From assembly GCA_049644325.1 (NCBI GenBank), contig JBARRR010000031.1, positions 1 through 31,860 of the forward strand: 31,860 nucleotides of DNA. The letters run 5' to 3'. Made by a program: the position numbers and the translations under genes. This document shows positions 15,664 to 22,959 of this stretch, in pieces. This DNA comes from DASZHA01 sp049644325 (lineage in GTDB: Bacteria > Chloroflexota > Dormibacteria > DASZGP01). Positions within the stretch are counted from its first letter, which is position 1. Each line of letters starts with the position of its first letter. Under the pieces are notes generated by a model, which saw only the letters and a list, made by a program, of their open reading frames with translations, did not search any database and was not told the DNA's origin.

Positions 15664-16056
15664 ATGGGCAGAGACGCATTCCGGCTGGCCGCTGAGGCCG
15701 GCGACATGGACGCCCTGGCGGCGGCGCTGGACCAGGAGGTCCACTTCCGGGGGCCGGCCTTCGGAACCGCCGACGTGGTCGGCCGGGAACGGGTGATGGG
15801 CATCCTCAAGATCGCATTCGACAAGGTCTACCGCGATTTCAGCTACGTGGAGAGCCTCGACAACGGCGATCGCTGCGTCCTTCTGTTCACCAGCCAGGTC
15901 GGTGAGCACGCCATCGAAGGCGCCCAGGTGCTGCGATTCGGTGACCACGACCTGGTGGTCGAGCTGGCGGTGATGGCGCGGCCGGCGCCGGGCGCCGCGG
16001 CTATCGGGGAGGAGATCGTGAGGCACCTCGACTTCGACCCCCGCGAGGAGGGATAG
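15664..16056 (+). CDS. NTF2/SnoaL-like small protein
   Basis: A 130-residue cytoplasmic protein with the layout of the SnoaL-like NTF2 fold: an N-terminal helix (AFRLAAEAGDMDALAAAL), EVHFRGPAF, a VVGRERVMGIL helix, then the curved sheet (FSYVESLDNGDRCVLLFTSQVGEH, EGAQVLRFGDHDLVVELAVMARP). The family includes small isomerases, cyclases and simple ligand-binding proteins, so the activity is open. The open frame continues far upstream, but that part is antisense to the regulator gene; ATG 15664 is the first start in the gap and has GGAG upstream. It is divergent from the PucR-type gene and lies between the two copies of the palindromic operator. Confidence 0.78.
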   Translation: MGRDAFRLAAEAGDMDALAAALDQEVHFRGPAFGTADVVGRERVMGILKIAFDKVYRDFSYVESLDNGDRCVLLFTSQVGEHAIEGAQVLRFGDHDLVVELAVMARPAPGAAAIGEEIVRHLDFDPREEG

Positions 16057-16077
16057 CCCACCCCCGAGGGCTAGCCC
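16050..16077 (+). terminator. Hairpin overlapping the NTF2-like stop codon
   Basis: GGGATAGCCC (16050-16059) can pair with GGGCTAGCCC (16068-16077), 9 of 10 positions, around an 8-base loop; the stop codon is in the first arm. No T-run follows directly. It could end or attenuate transcription before the permease. Confidence 0.4.
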
Positions 16078-16101
16078 GTCCGAGTTTCGCTCGCTCGTTC
16101 T

Positions 16102-16120
16102 TTTGTGTGCTTCACACAAA
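16102..16120. promoter_or_regulatory. Operator candidate 2: TTTGTGT-N5-ACACAAA
   Basis: Same arms and spacing as the site at 15541, here with centre GCTTC. The arms extend by further bases, so that 16101-16109 and 16113-16121 form a perfect 9-bp inverted repeat with 3-base centre. It lies about 120 bp upstream of the amino acid permease start, in the only gap between it and the NTF2-like gene. Confidence 0.7.
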
Positions 16121-16137
16121 ACCAGGCGGGCAAAGTC

Positions 16138-16156
16138 CTCATGGCTGCACCATGAG
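16138..16156 (+). promoter_or_regulatory. Second inverted repeat in the permease upstream region
   Basis: CTCATGG-CTGCA-CCATGAG, a perfect 7-bp inverted repeat 85 bp before the permease start. It could be another operator or a leader hairpin; a possible -10 (TATGTT, 16174-16179) lies 17 bases downstream. Confidence 0.4.
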
Positions 16157-16241
16157 ATGAGAGCGGGGCCTCCGTATGTTTGTGCCCATCTAACGGATTC
16201 CCTCACGTCCCCTGGGCGGATGGGTTGGATGGAGGACAAAC

Positions 16242-17843
16242 TTGGCTACCAACGCGCCTACCGAAATGAAGAAGACCCTCAGCCTGACGGGTCTGACGAT
16301 CAACGCCATGGCGCTGATCGCCCCTGGAGCGTTCCTCTGGACGACGTTCCAGCTGCAGGGTGCACAGACCGCAGGCGGCAACACCACGGCCATGGACATG
16401 CTCCCTGGCCTTCTATTCGTATTGGTGCTCGCCTTCCTGACGGCGTACGCCTACTCCGAGCTCGCCAATGCCTACCCGCAGGCAGGTGCCGGTTCTTCGT
16501 ACTTCTTCGCTGAGGCTGCCTTCCTCGAAAAGGAAAAGAAGGCGCACTACCAGTTCGCCCGCCTGAGCAAGTTCGCGGTGGGCTGGATATCCCACCTCTA
16601 CTACTGGATCTACCCCGGGATCATGGTCGCCTTCACCGGCGTCCTCACGGTCTTCATCCTCAGCCTCTTCAACATCACCCTGAACACCTGGCAGTCGATC
16701 ATCCCGGTGGTGATCTTCGCGGGCGTGACGGGCTACATCGCCTTCAGGGGAATCAGCGGCTCGACGATGACGGCGATCATCATCAACGTCATCCAGCTGA
16801 CGGCGCTGCTCGCCTTCTCGGTCCTGGCGATCATCTTCCGCGTCACCCACCCGGACCTGGCCTATGCGCACCCCAACCCCTTTTCGGTGGTACTGCCGCA
16901 CAACCTGACCAACGTCTTCATGCAGGGCACCATCGCCATCCTGCTGCTGGTCGGGTTCGAGTCGGTCACGGCGCTTGGCGCCGAGGCCAAGAACCCCAAG
17001 CGGGATGTCCGCCGCGCCATACTGCTGTCCCTGGCGATCCAGGGCGCGGTGGCATACGTGATCGAGTACTTCGCCGCCAACTACATGGTGAATGACGGTC
17101 TCACGTCGACCGTTGCCGGAGCGACGGCCACCGGCTATTCATCGCTGGCAGCGTCCGCGGCCCCGGTCGGCGACATGATCACGCAGATCGGTAACACGAT
17201 GCTGGGCGGAACCGGCCTGATCCTCACTACGATCCTGGCCGCGACCGTGCTGATCGCGCTGATTGGCACCACCCTTGCATGCCTCAACACCGGCGTGCGC
17301 ATCACCTACGTGATGGGCCGGGACAAGGAGATGCCCAGCATCCTGGGAATGCTTCACGGCAGGTTCGCGACCCCGCATTTCGGCGTCCTGATCCTGGCCC
17401 TGGTCTCGGCAGTGATTGGCGCCTACGGCGTGGTCAGCATCGACAACCTGACCCAGATCACGCTGGCGTCCAACACCGGGACCTTCCTGGTGTACGGCAT
17501 GACCAACCTGATCTGCATCATCGCCTTCGCCAGCCGTCATGATCGTCATGTGATCAAGCACTACGTTGTGCCCGGCCTGGGCCTGGTGGCGAACCTGGTG
17601 ATGCTGTTCGCGATCATGTACTTCAACATCACCTCCGGCGGCAGCACCGCCACCGACACGATCATCGCCCTCGGCATCGTCGGCGCCTGGATTGTGGCGG
17701 GGGTCGTCTGGATGGTCGTCAACTCGGCCGTCCGCAAGCAGCCGATTCTGCACTCCGAGCACCCCGGCAAGCCGGTGAGCGAGGAGGAGCCCGAGTCCGC
17801 CCCGGCGGTCTCCGCGGCTGAAGGAGGAGCCTTCCCCGCGTAG
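16242..17843 (+). CDS. APC-superfamily amino acid/amine permease
   Basis: Inner-membrane secondary transporter of 533 residues with about 12 membrane helices. Helix 1 is SLTGLTINAMALIAPGAFLW; the region AFLTAYAYSELANAYPQAGAGSSYFFAEA matches the second/third helix signature of amino acid permeases (YxELxxxxPxAGG-like), and ILLLVGFESVTALGAEAKNPKRDVRRAI is the typical helix 6 plus loop, with conserved F-E and E-x-KNP-x-R. The C-terminal tail is hydrophilic and acidic. I use TTG 16242, with GGAGG six bases upstream; the first in-frame ATG is at 16266. Substrate is unknown: amino acid or polyamine. Regulation by the PucR-type protein through the 16102 site is likely. Confidence 0.92.
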   Translation: MATNAPTEMKKTLSLTGLTINAMALIAPGAFLWTTFQLQGAQTAGGNTTAMDMLPGLLFVLVLAFLTAYAYSELANAYPQAGAGSSYFFAEAAFLEKEKKAHYQFARLSKFAVGWISHLYYWIYPGIMVAFTGVLTVFILSLFNITLNTWQSIIPVVIFAGVTGYIAFRGISGSTMTAIIINVIQLTALLAFSVLAIIFRVTHPDLAYAHPNPFSVVLPHNLTNVFMQGTIAILLLVGFESVTALGAEAKNPKRDVRRAILLSLAIQGAVAYVIEYFAANYMVNDGLTSTVAGATATGYSSLAASAAPVGDMITQIGNTMLGGTGLILTTILAATVLIALIGTTLACLNTGVRITYVMGRDKEMPSILGMLHGRFATPHFGVLILALVSAVIGAYGVVSIDNLTQITLASNTGTFLVYGMTNLICIIAFASRHDRHVIKHYVVPGLGLVANLVMLFAIMYFNITSGGSTATDTIIALGIVGAWIVAGVVWMVVNSAVRKQPILHSEHPGKPVSEEEPESAPAVSAAEGGAFPA

Positions 17844-17860
17844 TCGACTAGGTACGGGAC

Positions 17861-17894
17861 TTCGAGGCGCCGAGCCCCGGCTTGGCGCCTCGAA
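17861..17894 (+). terminator. Strong hairpin between permease and PP2C gene
   Basis: A perfect 11-bp stem, TTCGAGGCGCC (17861-17871) with GGCGCCTCGAA (17884-17894). The loop itself pairs AGCC with GGCT, extending the stem to about 16 pairs with one G-T pair. It begins 17 bp after the permease stop. There is no T-tract, but stable GC hairpins without one are common terminators in GC-rich bacteria. It separates the permease from the kinase/phosphatase cluster. Confidence 0.6.
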
Positions 17895-17979
17895 CCACGT
17901 ATGGGCACCGCCGCGATGACACCAACAGCAGGGAGGTACGCTGCCAACCATTCCAACCGCAAGAGCATCCGGGCTGGCG

Positions 17980-18786
17980 GTGGAGCTTGCCAGCCGTAGC
18001 GAAACCGGGCCGGTGCGGCCCCAAAACGAGGATGCCCTCGGCTGGGGTCGCATCGGCGCGCCCCTCTCAGACAAGGGCGACGAAGCAGGCGTCGGGCTGG
18101 TATTCGCCGTCGCCGACGGACTCGGCGCCTACGGAGGTGGCGACGTCGCCAGCCAGATGGCGGTGAAGATCCTCCTCGACCACGCCGGTGGCCACCGGCC
18201 CGGGGCTGAGGTGCGGCCGGCCAAGCTGATCCGTACCGCCTTCGAGGCGGCCAACCGCGGCATCTTCGACGCCGCCCTCGCCGGCAAGGGCAGCGGCAAG
18301 ATGCAGACCACCATGAGCGCGCTGGTGCTCAGCCCCGGGGAGGCCCACCTGGGCCACGTCGGCGACTGCCGGGGCTACCGGCTCCGCGGCGGCGATGTCG
18401 AGATCCTCACCACCGACCACACCCAGGTGATGGAGATGCTGCGAATGCGGATCATCACCGCCGAGCAGGCCGCCGAGCACCCCGCCCGCCACGCCCTGAC
18501 GCGGTCGCTGGGCAACGATCTCCTGACCCGCACCGATGTCCGCAAGGAGGGGCTCGAGGATGGCGACACCTTCCTTTTGTGCTCGGACGGAATGTGGGGC
18601 AAGCTGGAGGTCGCCGAGATCCGGGACGGGCTCACCGCGGGTGACCTGCAGGGCGCCTGCGACCAGCTCGCCGAGCTGGCCTGGGAGCGGGGCGGGGAGG
18701 ACAACATCAGCGGCCTGATGGTCCGTGTCGTCAGCGCCGGGGTGGCGCCCCCGGCGCAGGGCGGCTGGCGCAGGTTCTTCAGCTGA
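17980..18786 (+). CDS. PP2C-family Ser/Thr protein phosphatase
   Basis: Metal-dependent phosphatase that would reverse kinase action. The 268 residues contain all PP2C motifs: RPQNEDAL with Asp 18, FAVADGLGAYGGGDVAS with Asp 46, GHVGDCRGYRLRGG, TTDHTQV, LLCSDGMWGKL with Asp 203 and GGEDNISGL with Asp 241. It appears cytoplasmic, with no membrane helix. GTG 17980 gives a normal start, but the best Shine-Dalgarno (GGGAGG, 17931-17936) is far upstream and in frame with a CTG at 17941, so a CTG start adding 13 residues is possible. The kinase gene follows after about 19 bp, the usual phosphatase/kinase pairing. Confidence 0.93.
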   Translation: MELASRSETGPVRPQNEDALGWGRIGAPLSDKGDEAGVGLVFAVADGLGAYGGGDVASQMAVKILLDHAGGHRPGAEVRPAKLIRTAFEAANRGIFDAALAGKGSGKMQTTMSALVLSPGEAHLGHVGDCRGYRLRGGDVEILTTDHTQVMEMLRMRIITAEQAAEHPARHALTRSLGNDLLTRTDVRKEGLEDGDTFLLCSDGMWGKLEVAEIRDGLTAGDLQGACDQLAELAWERGGEDNISGLMVRVVSAGVAPPAQGGWRRFFS

Positions 18787-18805
18787 TGTCGGCAGGAACG
18801 TACCC

Positions 18806-19789
18806 TTGAGCGTGGCGATTCAGCCGGGGACCAAGCTCGACGACTTCCGGGTCAACGAGGCGATCGGCCACGGCGCCTTCGCCGACGTCTACCGAGCCGT
18901 CGACCCGGAGGGGCGTCAGGTCGTGCTCAAGCTGCCCCACGATGCCATCCTCGGCGACACCCAGTCGTTCGACCGCTTCCGGCGCGAGCTGGAGATCGCC
19001 AAGCGGCTCGACCACCCCGGTATCCAAAAGTCCTACGACCTTGGCGCCCACCGCAGCCGGCCCTACCTGGTCATGGAGTACGTCGACGGCGAGACCCTCC
19101 GCGACCTGCTCAGCCGAGATAAGAAGCTGCCGACCGCCCGCGCCATCGACGTTGCCGAGCAGATCGCCGCCGCCATGGACTACGCCCACAAGCAGGGGGT
19201 CTACCACCGCGACCTCAAGCCCGAGAACATCCTGATCACCCCCGACGGCCGGGTCGTGGTCACCGACTTTGGCATCGCCCTGCTATCGGGCGCGCGGCGG
19301 CTCACCTGGCGATGGCTGACGTCGGCGATGGGCACGCCCGACTACATGGCGCCGGAGCAGATCCAGGGCAAGCGCGGCGACGCCCGCACCGACGTGTACG
19401 CGCTCGGCATCATGCTCTTCGAGATGCTGGCGGGGCACGTGCCCTGGGAGGGCGACAACCCCATGGCGGTGATGAGCCAGCACGTCAACGCCCAGCTGCC
19501 TTCGCTGGGGCGGATCCGGCGAGACGTGCTGCCACCGCTGGAGGCGATCGTGCGCAAGGCGCTGCGCAAGAACCCCGACGAGCGCTACCAGGACGCCGGC
19601 GAGATGCTGCACGACCTCAAGCACTGGCAGGACCTGGACCTGAGCGGCTTCGATTTCGGCGAGGAGGAGCCGATCAAGGTCGCCAGCGAGCGTTGGGTCT
19701 GGGCGGTCGTCGCCGCGCTCAGCCTGGGCTTCCTGGCGGCGTCGGCGCTGGCCACCTACCTCTACTATCTGCTCACACATGGCCACTAA
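18806..19789 (+). CDS. Ser/Thr protein kinase with C-terminal membrane anchor
   Basis: A PknB-like kinase of 327 residues. Kinase domain about 11-290: glycine loop IGHGAFADVY (20-29), Lys 42, catalytic HRDLKPEN (Asp 136, Asn 141), DFG 154-156 and MGTPDYMAPEQ. It ends in one membrane helix (about 299-322) with only a few residues after it, so there is no extracellular sensor; signals must come from partners or the cytoplasm. Start: TTG 18806 lies 8 bases after AGGA and is preferred; GTG 18812 also possible. The 3' end overlaps the glutamine synthetase gene by 11 bp, and the phosphatase lies just upstream, so all three are probably co-translated. The glutamine synthetase is an obvious, untested substrate candidate. 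Confidence 0.93.
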   Translation: MSVAIQPGTKLDDFRVNEAIGHGAFADVYRAVDPEGRQVVLKLPHDAILGDTQSFDRFRRELEIAKRLDHPGIQKSYDLGAHRSRPYLVMEYVDGETLRDLLSRDKKLPTARAIDVAEQIAAAMDYAHKQGVYHRDLKPENILITPDGRVVVTDFGIALLSGARRLTWRWLTSAMGTPDYMAPEQIQGKRGDARTDVYALGIMLFEMLAGHVPWEGDNPMAVMSQHVNAQLPSLGRIRRDVLPPLEAIVRKALRKNPDERYQDAGEMLHDLKHWQDLDLSGFDFGEEEPIKVASERWVWAVVAALSLGFLAASALATYLYYLLTHGH

Positions 19790-21161
19790 GCGCCAGCCAA
19801 GAGCGACCACTGCCCGCGCTGTCACGCCCGTCGAGATCCTGGCGCGGGCGGGCAAGGCCAACGTGGCCCAGGTCGAGCTCCAGTTCGCCGACATCACCGG
19901 CGCTGTGAAGAGCGTCTGGGTTCCGATCAGCCGGCTGCCGCAGGTCCTGAAGACAGGGGAGTGGTTCGACGGCTCGGCCATCGAGGGCGTGGCCCGCGAG
20001 GTGGAGTCGGACATGTTCCTTCGCCCCGAGCTATCGACCTTCGCCATCACCGACCCCCACGCCGACGTGGTCTGCGCCCGCCTCCTGTGCGACGTGGTCA
20101 CCCCCGACGGCAGGCCATATCCCGGCGACAGCCGCTCCACCCTGGGCGGCATCCTGGAGTCGGCCCGCCAGGCGGGCCTCGAGTACCTGGTGTCGCCCGA
20201 GGTTGAGTTCTTCCTCTTCCCCGAAGGCAGCGACGGCCTCAGGCAGCTCGCGCGTGACCCGGGCAGCTACTTCGAGCGCAGCCACGGCCTCGCCCGGCAG
20301 GCCGAGCTGGAGATCGTTGTGGCCCTCGAGGCGATGGGCGTGCAGGTGGAATCCAGCCACCACGAGGTCGCCAGCGGCCAGTACGAGCTGGACCTGCCGA
20401 TGCAGCCGGCGATGCGTGCCGCCGACGCCCTGACAACCCTCAAGCCTGCGGTCAAGGAGCTGGCCCGGCGTCGAGGCCTCCAGGCGAGCTTCATGCCCAA
20501 GCCGCTTAACGGCGCCGCCGGGTCGGGGATGCACACCCACCAGGTGCTGCTGCGCGCCGGCAAGCGCGGCGCCGCCGCCAACGCCTTCCACGACCCCGGC
20601 GACGCCTACGGGTTGTCGCGGATCGGCCGATTCTTCGCCGCCGGCCAGCTCGAGCACGCTCCCGGGATGTGTGCCCTGGTGGCCCCCCTGGTCAACTCTT
20701 ACAAGCGGCTGGTGCCGGGTTACGAAGCGCCGGTGGCGGGCAGCTGGGGGCGCCACAACCGCTCGGCCCTGATCCGGGTGCCGATGCCGTCAGCCATCGC
20801 CGGCTCCGACGGCCTGGGCACGCGCCTCGAGCTGCGGCTACCGGACCCCAGCTGCAACCCCTACCTGGCATTCACCGCGATGCTGGCCGCCGGCCTGGAT
20901 GGGCTCAACCAGGAGCTGGAGCTGGGCCCGCCGATGGAGGAGGTGGAGCACGGCTACCAGGACACCTCCCGAGTATCGGCCAAGGCCCTGCCGACGTCGC
21001 TGCGCGAGGCGCTGGTGGCCCTGGAAGAGGACGATGTCCTGGTCGACGCCCTCGGCGGCGAGGCGCTCGAGCTCTTCAAGACGGCCAAGGACCTGGAGTG
21101 GAGCCAGTACAACCGCGTGGTCACCCAGTGGGAGCTGGAGACGTACCTGAGGAGCTACTGA
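19779..21161 (+). CDS. Glutamine synthetase type I, alpha-like (second paralogue)
   Basis: A second GS of 460 residues. GS motifs: WFDGSAIEGVAREVESDMFL, SPEVEFFLF, GAAGSGMHTHQ, VPGYEAPVAGSWGRHNRSALIRVP, LRLPDPSCNPYLAF. The C-terminus QYNRVVTQWELETYLRSY and the absence of a NLYDLP-type tyrosine fit GSI-alpha, the type not adenylylated and in Bacillus feedback-inhibited. Some GSI-like proteins instead act on polyamines or ethanolamine (gamma-glutamylation); the nearby APC permease makes that worth considering. The N-terminus is a basic Thr/Ala tail (MATKRQPRATTARAVTP), unlike the other GS. The ATG lies inside the kinase gene (11-bp overlap), with no intergenic promoter. Confidence 0.92.
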   Translation: MATKRQPRATTARAVTPVEILARAGKANVAQVELQFADITGAVKSVWVPISRLPQVLKTGEWFDGSAIEGVAREVESDMFLRPELSTFAITDPHADVVCARLLCDVVTPDGRPYPGDSRSTLGGILESARQAGLEYLVSPEVEFFLFPEGSDGLRQLARDPGSYFERSHGLARQAELEIVVALEAMGVQVESSHHEVASGQYELDLPMQPAMRAADALTTLKPAVKELARRRGLQASFMPKPLNGAAGSGMHTHQVLLRAGKRGAAANAFHDPGDAYGLSRIGRFFAAGQLEHAPGMCALVAPLVNSYKRLVPGYEAPVAGSWGRHNRSALIRVPMPSAIAGSDGLGTRLELRLPDPSCNPYLAFTAMLAAGLDGLNQELELGPPMEEVEHGYQDTSRVSAKALPTSLREALVALEEDDVLVDALGGEALELFKTAKDLEWSQYNRVVTQWELETYLRSY

Positions 21162-21169
21162 GCCGCGCC

Positions 21170-21175
21170 TAGACT
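21170..21175 (+). promoter_or_regulatory. Candidate -10 element of the DinB-like gene
   Basis: TAGACT, 32 bases before ATG 21202; the leader contains AGGAGG (21191-21196). It would give the DinB/epimerase/methyltransferase genes a promoter separate from the glutamine synthetase. Confidence 0.4.
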
Positions 21176-21201
21176 TTGCCCCTGACGACAGGAGGAATTC
21201 G

Positions 21202-21747
21202 ATGAAGCAGGAGTCAGCCGCCTTCACCTCGGCGGACGTCCCCCGGTTCTTCAACCAGCTGGCGGAGCTGGACATGGGACAGACGGCGGAGCGGCTGGAG
21301 GCCGCCAGCCGGCGAATGGAGGAGCTTGCGGCGCGCATCCCCGATCAGCGCGGCGACGGCGAAGCCTGGAACGCCAAGGAGGTCCTGGCCCACGTCGCTG
21401 TCCTCTCGCGGGCCTATGGGGTCTTCGCCTACATGGTGGCCCACGGCCGAATTGGCGATCTAAACCTCGGCGACGTCATCAGCCAGCGCGACAAGGTCGG
21501 CGAGGAGATGGCCCAGTTGCCGGTGCCGGAGATCCTGGCCGAGGCCAAGAAGCAGCACGACCGCACCCTGAAGTTCCTGCGCTCGGCCACCATCGAGCAG
21601 TGGCAGACGACGTGCAAGACCGAGTTCGGCGACCTGCGGGTTGAGGGTCTCATCCGGCTGCCATTGGTGGTCCATCTCGAGGACCACCTCGACCAGATCG
21701 AGCGCATCCTGACCGGCGACAGCGCGACGGTGGCGGCCTCGGGTTGA
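21202..21747 (+). CDS. DinB/maleylpyruvate-isomerase-like protein
   Basis: A 181-residue four-helix-bundle protein of the DinB superfamily. Two histidine positions of the metal site can be seen: WNAKEVLAHVAVLSRAYG and LVVHLEDHLDQIERIL. Relatives include metal-dependent thiol transferases and mycothiol-dependent isomerases, plus many of unknown role. ATG 21202 has AGGAGG five bases upstream. The stop overlaps the TTG start of the epimerase gene (TTGA), so both are translated together. No clear link to propionate metabolism. Confidence 0.75.
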   Translation: MKQESAAFTSADVPRFFNQLAELDMGQTAERLEAASRRMEELAARIPDQRGDGEAWNAKEVLAHVAVLSRAYGVFAYMVAHGRIGDLNLGDVISQRDKVGEEMAQLPVPEILAEAKKQHDRTLKFLRSATIEQWQTTCKTEFGDLRVEGLIRLPLVVHLEDHLDQIERILTGDSATVAASG

Positions 21748-22157
21748 GCTTCAACCAGATCGACCACGTCGGCATCGTGGTCGCGGACCTCGACGCCGGC
21801 ATAGCCCTGTACCGGGAGCTCCTCGGCGTCGAGCCGAGCCACCGCCAGCGAATGGAGAAGGACGGCATCGACGCGGCCATGATCGACCTCGGGAGTACCC
21901 ACGTCGAGCTGATCGCCCCGACGGGGCCGCAATCGACAATCGCCGGGTTCCTGGAGAAGCGGGGCGAGGGGATGCACCACGTCGCCTATCGGGTCGACGA
22001 CATCCGGGCCTCCCTGGCGGAGTTGAAGACAGCGGGCGCGCAGCTCCTGGACGAAGAGCCGAGGGTCGGCGTGATGGGCCACCTGGTCGCCTTCGTCCAT
22101 CCCCGGTCCTTCGGCGGGGTCCTCACCGAGCTGGTCGAGGCCGGCGCCGGCCACTAG
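21744..22157 (+). CDS. mce: Methylmalonyl-CoA epimerase (VOC family)
   Basis: Converts (2S)- to (2R)-methylmalonyl-CoA between the carboxylase and mutase steps. The 137 residues have two VOC halves: FNQIDHVGIVVADLDAGIALYRELLGVEP and MHHVAYRVDDIRASLAELKTAG. Probable metal ligands are His in DHVGIVV, Glu in HVELI, His in MHHVAY and the final Glu in LTELVE. GVEPSHRQRMEKDGIDAAMIDLGSTHVELIAP matches the family well. The start is TTG 21744, overlapping the previous stop. The mutase gene lies two genes downstream, which supports the call. Confidence 0.92.
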   Translation: MSFNQIDHVGIVVADLDAGIALYRELLGVEPSHRQRMEKDGIDAAMIDLGSTHVELIAPTGPQSTIAGFLEKRGEGMHHVAYRVDDIRASLAELKTAGAQLLDEEPRVGVMGHLVAFVHPRSFGGVLTELVEAGAGH

Positions 22158-22182
22158 GCCCCTAGGGATCGAACCAGCCTCG

Positions 22183-22950
22183 ATGGGCTCCACAGAGGAC
22201 GCCGCCCGCAGCGTCTTTGGTGAGCGGGCCGACTTCTACGTCACCAGTCCGATCCATACCGAGGCCGCCGTCCTCGACCGGGTGGTCGAGCTGGCCCGGC
22301 CGGAGCCGGGATGGCGCGTCCTCGACATCGGGACGGGGGCGGGCCACACCGCGCTGGCGCTGGCGCCCCTCGTCGCCGGGGTGGTCGCCCAGGACCTCAC
22401 GCCCGAGATGCTTGATCGCGCCCGCGAACTGGGGGCGCAGCGAGGCGTCGTCAACGTCAGGTTTGTCGAGGGCGACGTCCACCACCTCGACTTCCCCGAC
22501 GGCGCCTTCGACCTGGTGACCTGCCGTCGCGCGGCGCACCATTTCGCTGATATCGAGCGGGCGCTCCAGGAGATCTGGAGGGTCCTGCGCCCGGGCGGGC
22601 GGGTTGTCATCGACGACCGCAGCGTGCCGCCGGACCCGAGCGCCGACGCCGCCCTCAACCGCCTCGACGTCCTCCACGACCGTTCCCACGTCCGCGAGTA
22701 CGCCGCCAGCGAGTGGGTTGAGATGCTGACGGGGGCGGACTTCACCGTGGAGTCGGTCGAGACCTACACCCGGCACCGGCCCTTGACGGCATTCACTGAC
22801 GGCGTCGACGAGGCCACCGCGAATGAGATCCACGCCCTGGTGGACGGCTTCAGCGAAGAGCTCCGCCGCGCGCTCGACGTGCGCGAGGTCGATAGCCAGC
22901 TCCACGTCGACCACTGGTTCGTGATGGCGGCGGCGCTAAGGCCCGGCTAG
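22183..22950 (+). CDS. Class I SAM-dependent methyltransferase (Methyltransf_11 type)
   Basis: A 255-residue methyltransferase. Motif I VLDIGTGAGHTALALAP, the acidic residue in VVAQDLTPEML, post-I FVEGDVHHLDFPDGAFDLVTCRRAAHHF, and motif VLRPGGRVVIDDR are all present. It resembles the UbiE/ubiquinone-menaquinone group but with no specific signature. It is inserted between epimerase and mutase genes, spacing 25 and 9 bp, so it is probably co-transcribed. The substrate cannot be inferred. Confidence 0.88.
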   Translation: MGSTEDAARSVFGERADFYVTSPIHTEAAVLDRVVELARPEPGWRVLDIGTGAGHTALALAPLVAGVVAQDLTPEMLDRARELGAQRGVVNVRFVEGDVHHLDFPDGAFDLVTCRRAAHHFADIERALQEIWRVLRPGGRVVIDDRSVPPDPSADAALNRLDVLHDRSHVREYAASEWVEMLTGADFTVESVETYTRHRPLTAFTDGVDEATANEIHALVDGFSEELRRALDVREVDSQLHVDHWFVMAAALRPG

Positions 22951-22953
22951 CCT
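22948..22953 (+). promoter_or_regulatory. Candidate leaderless -10 element (mutase gene)
   Basis: TAGCCT followed by 6 bases and ATG 22960; its TAG is the stop codon of the methyltransferase. No Shine-Dalgarno is seen. Confidence 0.5.
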
Positions 22954-22959
22954 TAGGCC

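Noticed and set aside
16101..16121. Palindrome as an intrinsic terminator of the NTF2-like gene
   Set aside because: The stem is mostly A/T, lacks a downstream T-run and has a near-identical twin in the divergent promoter region, so an operator fits better.
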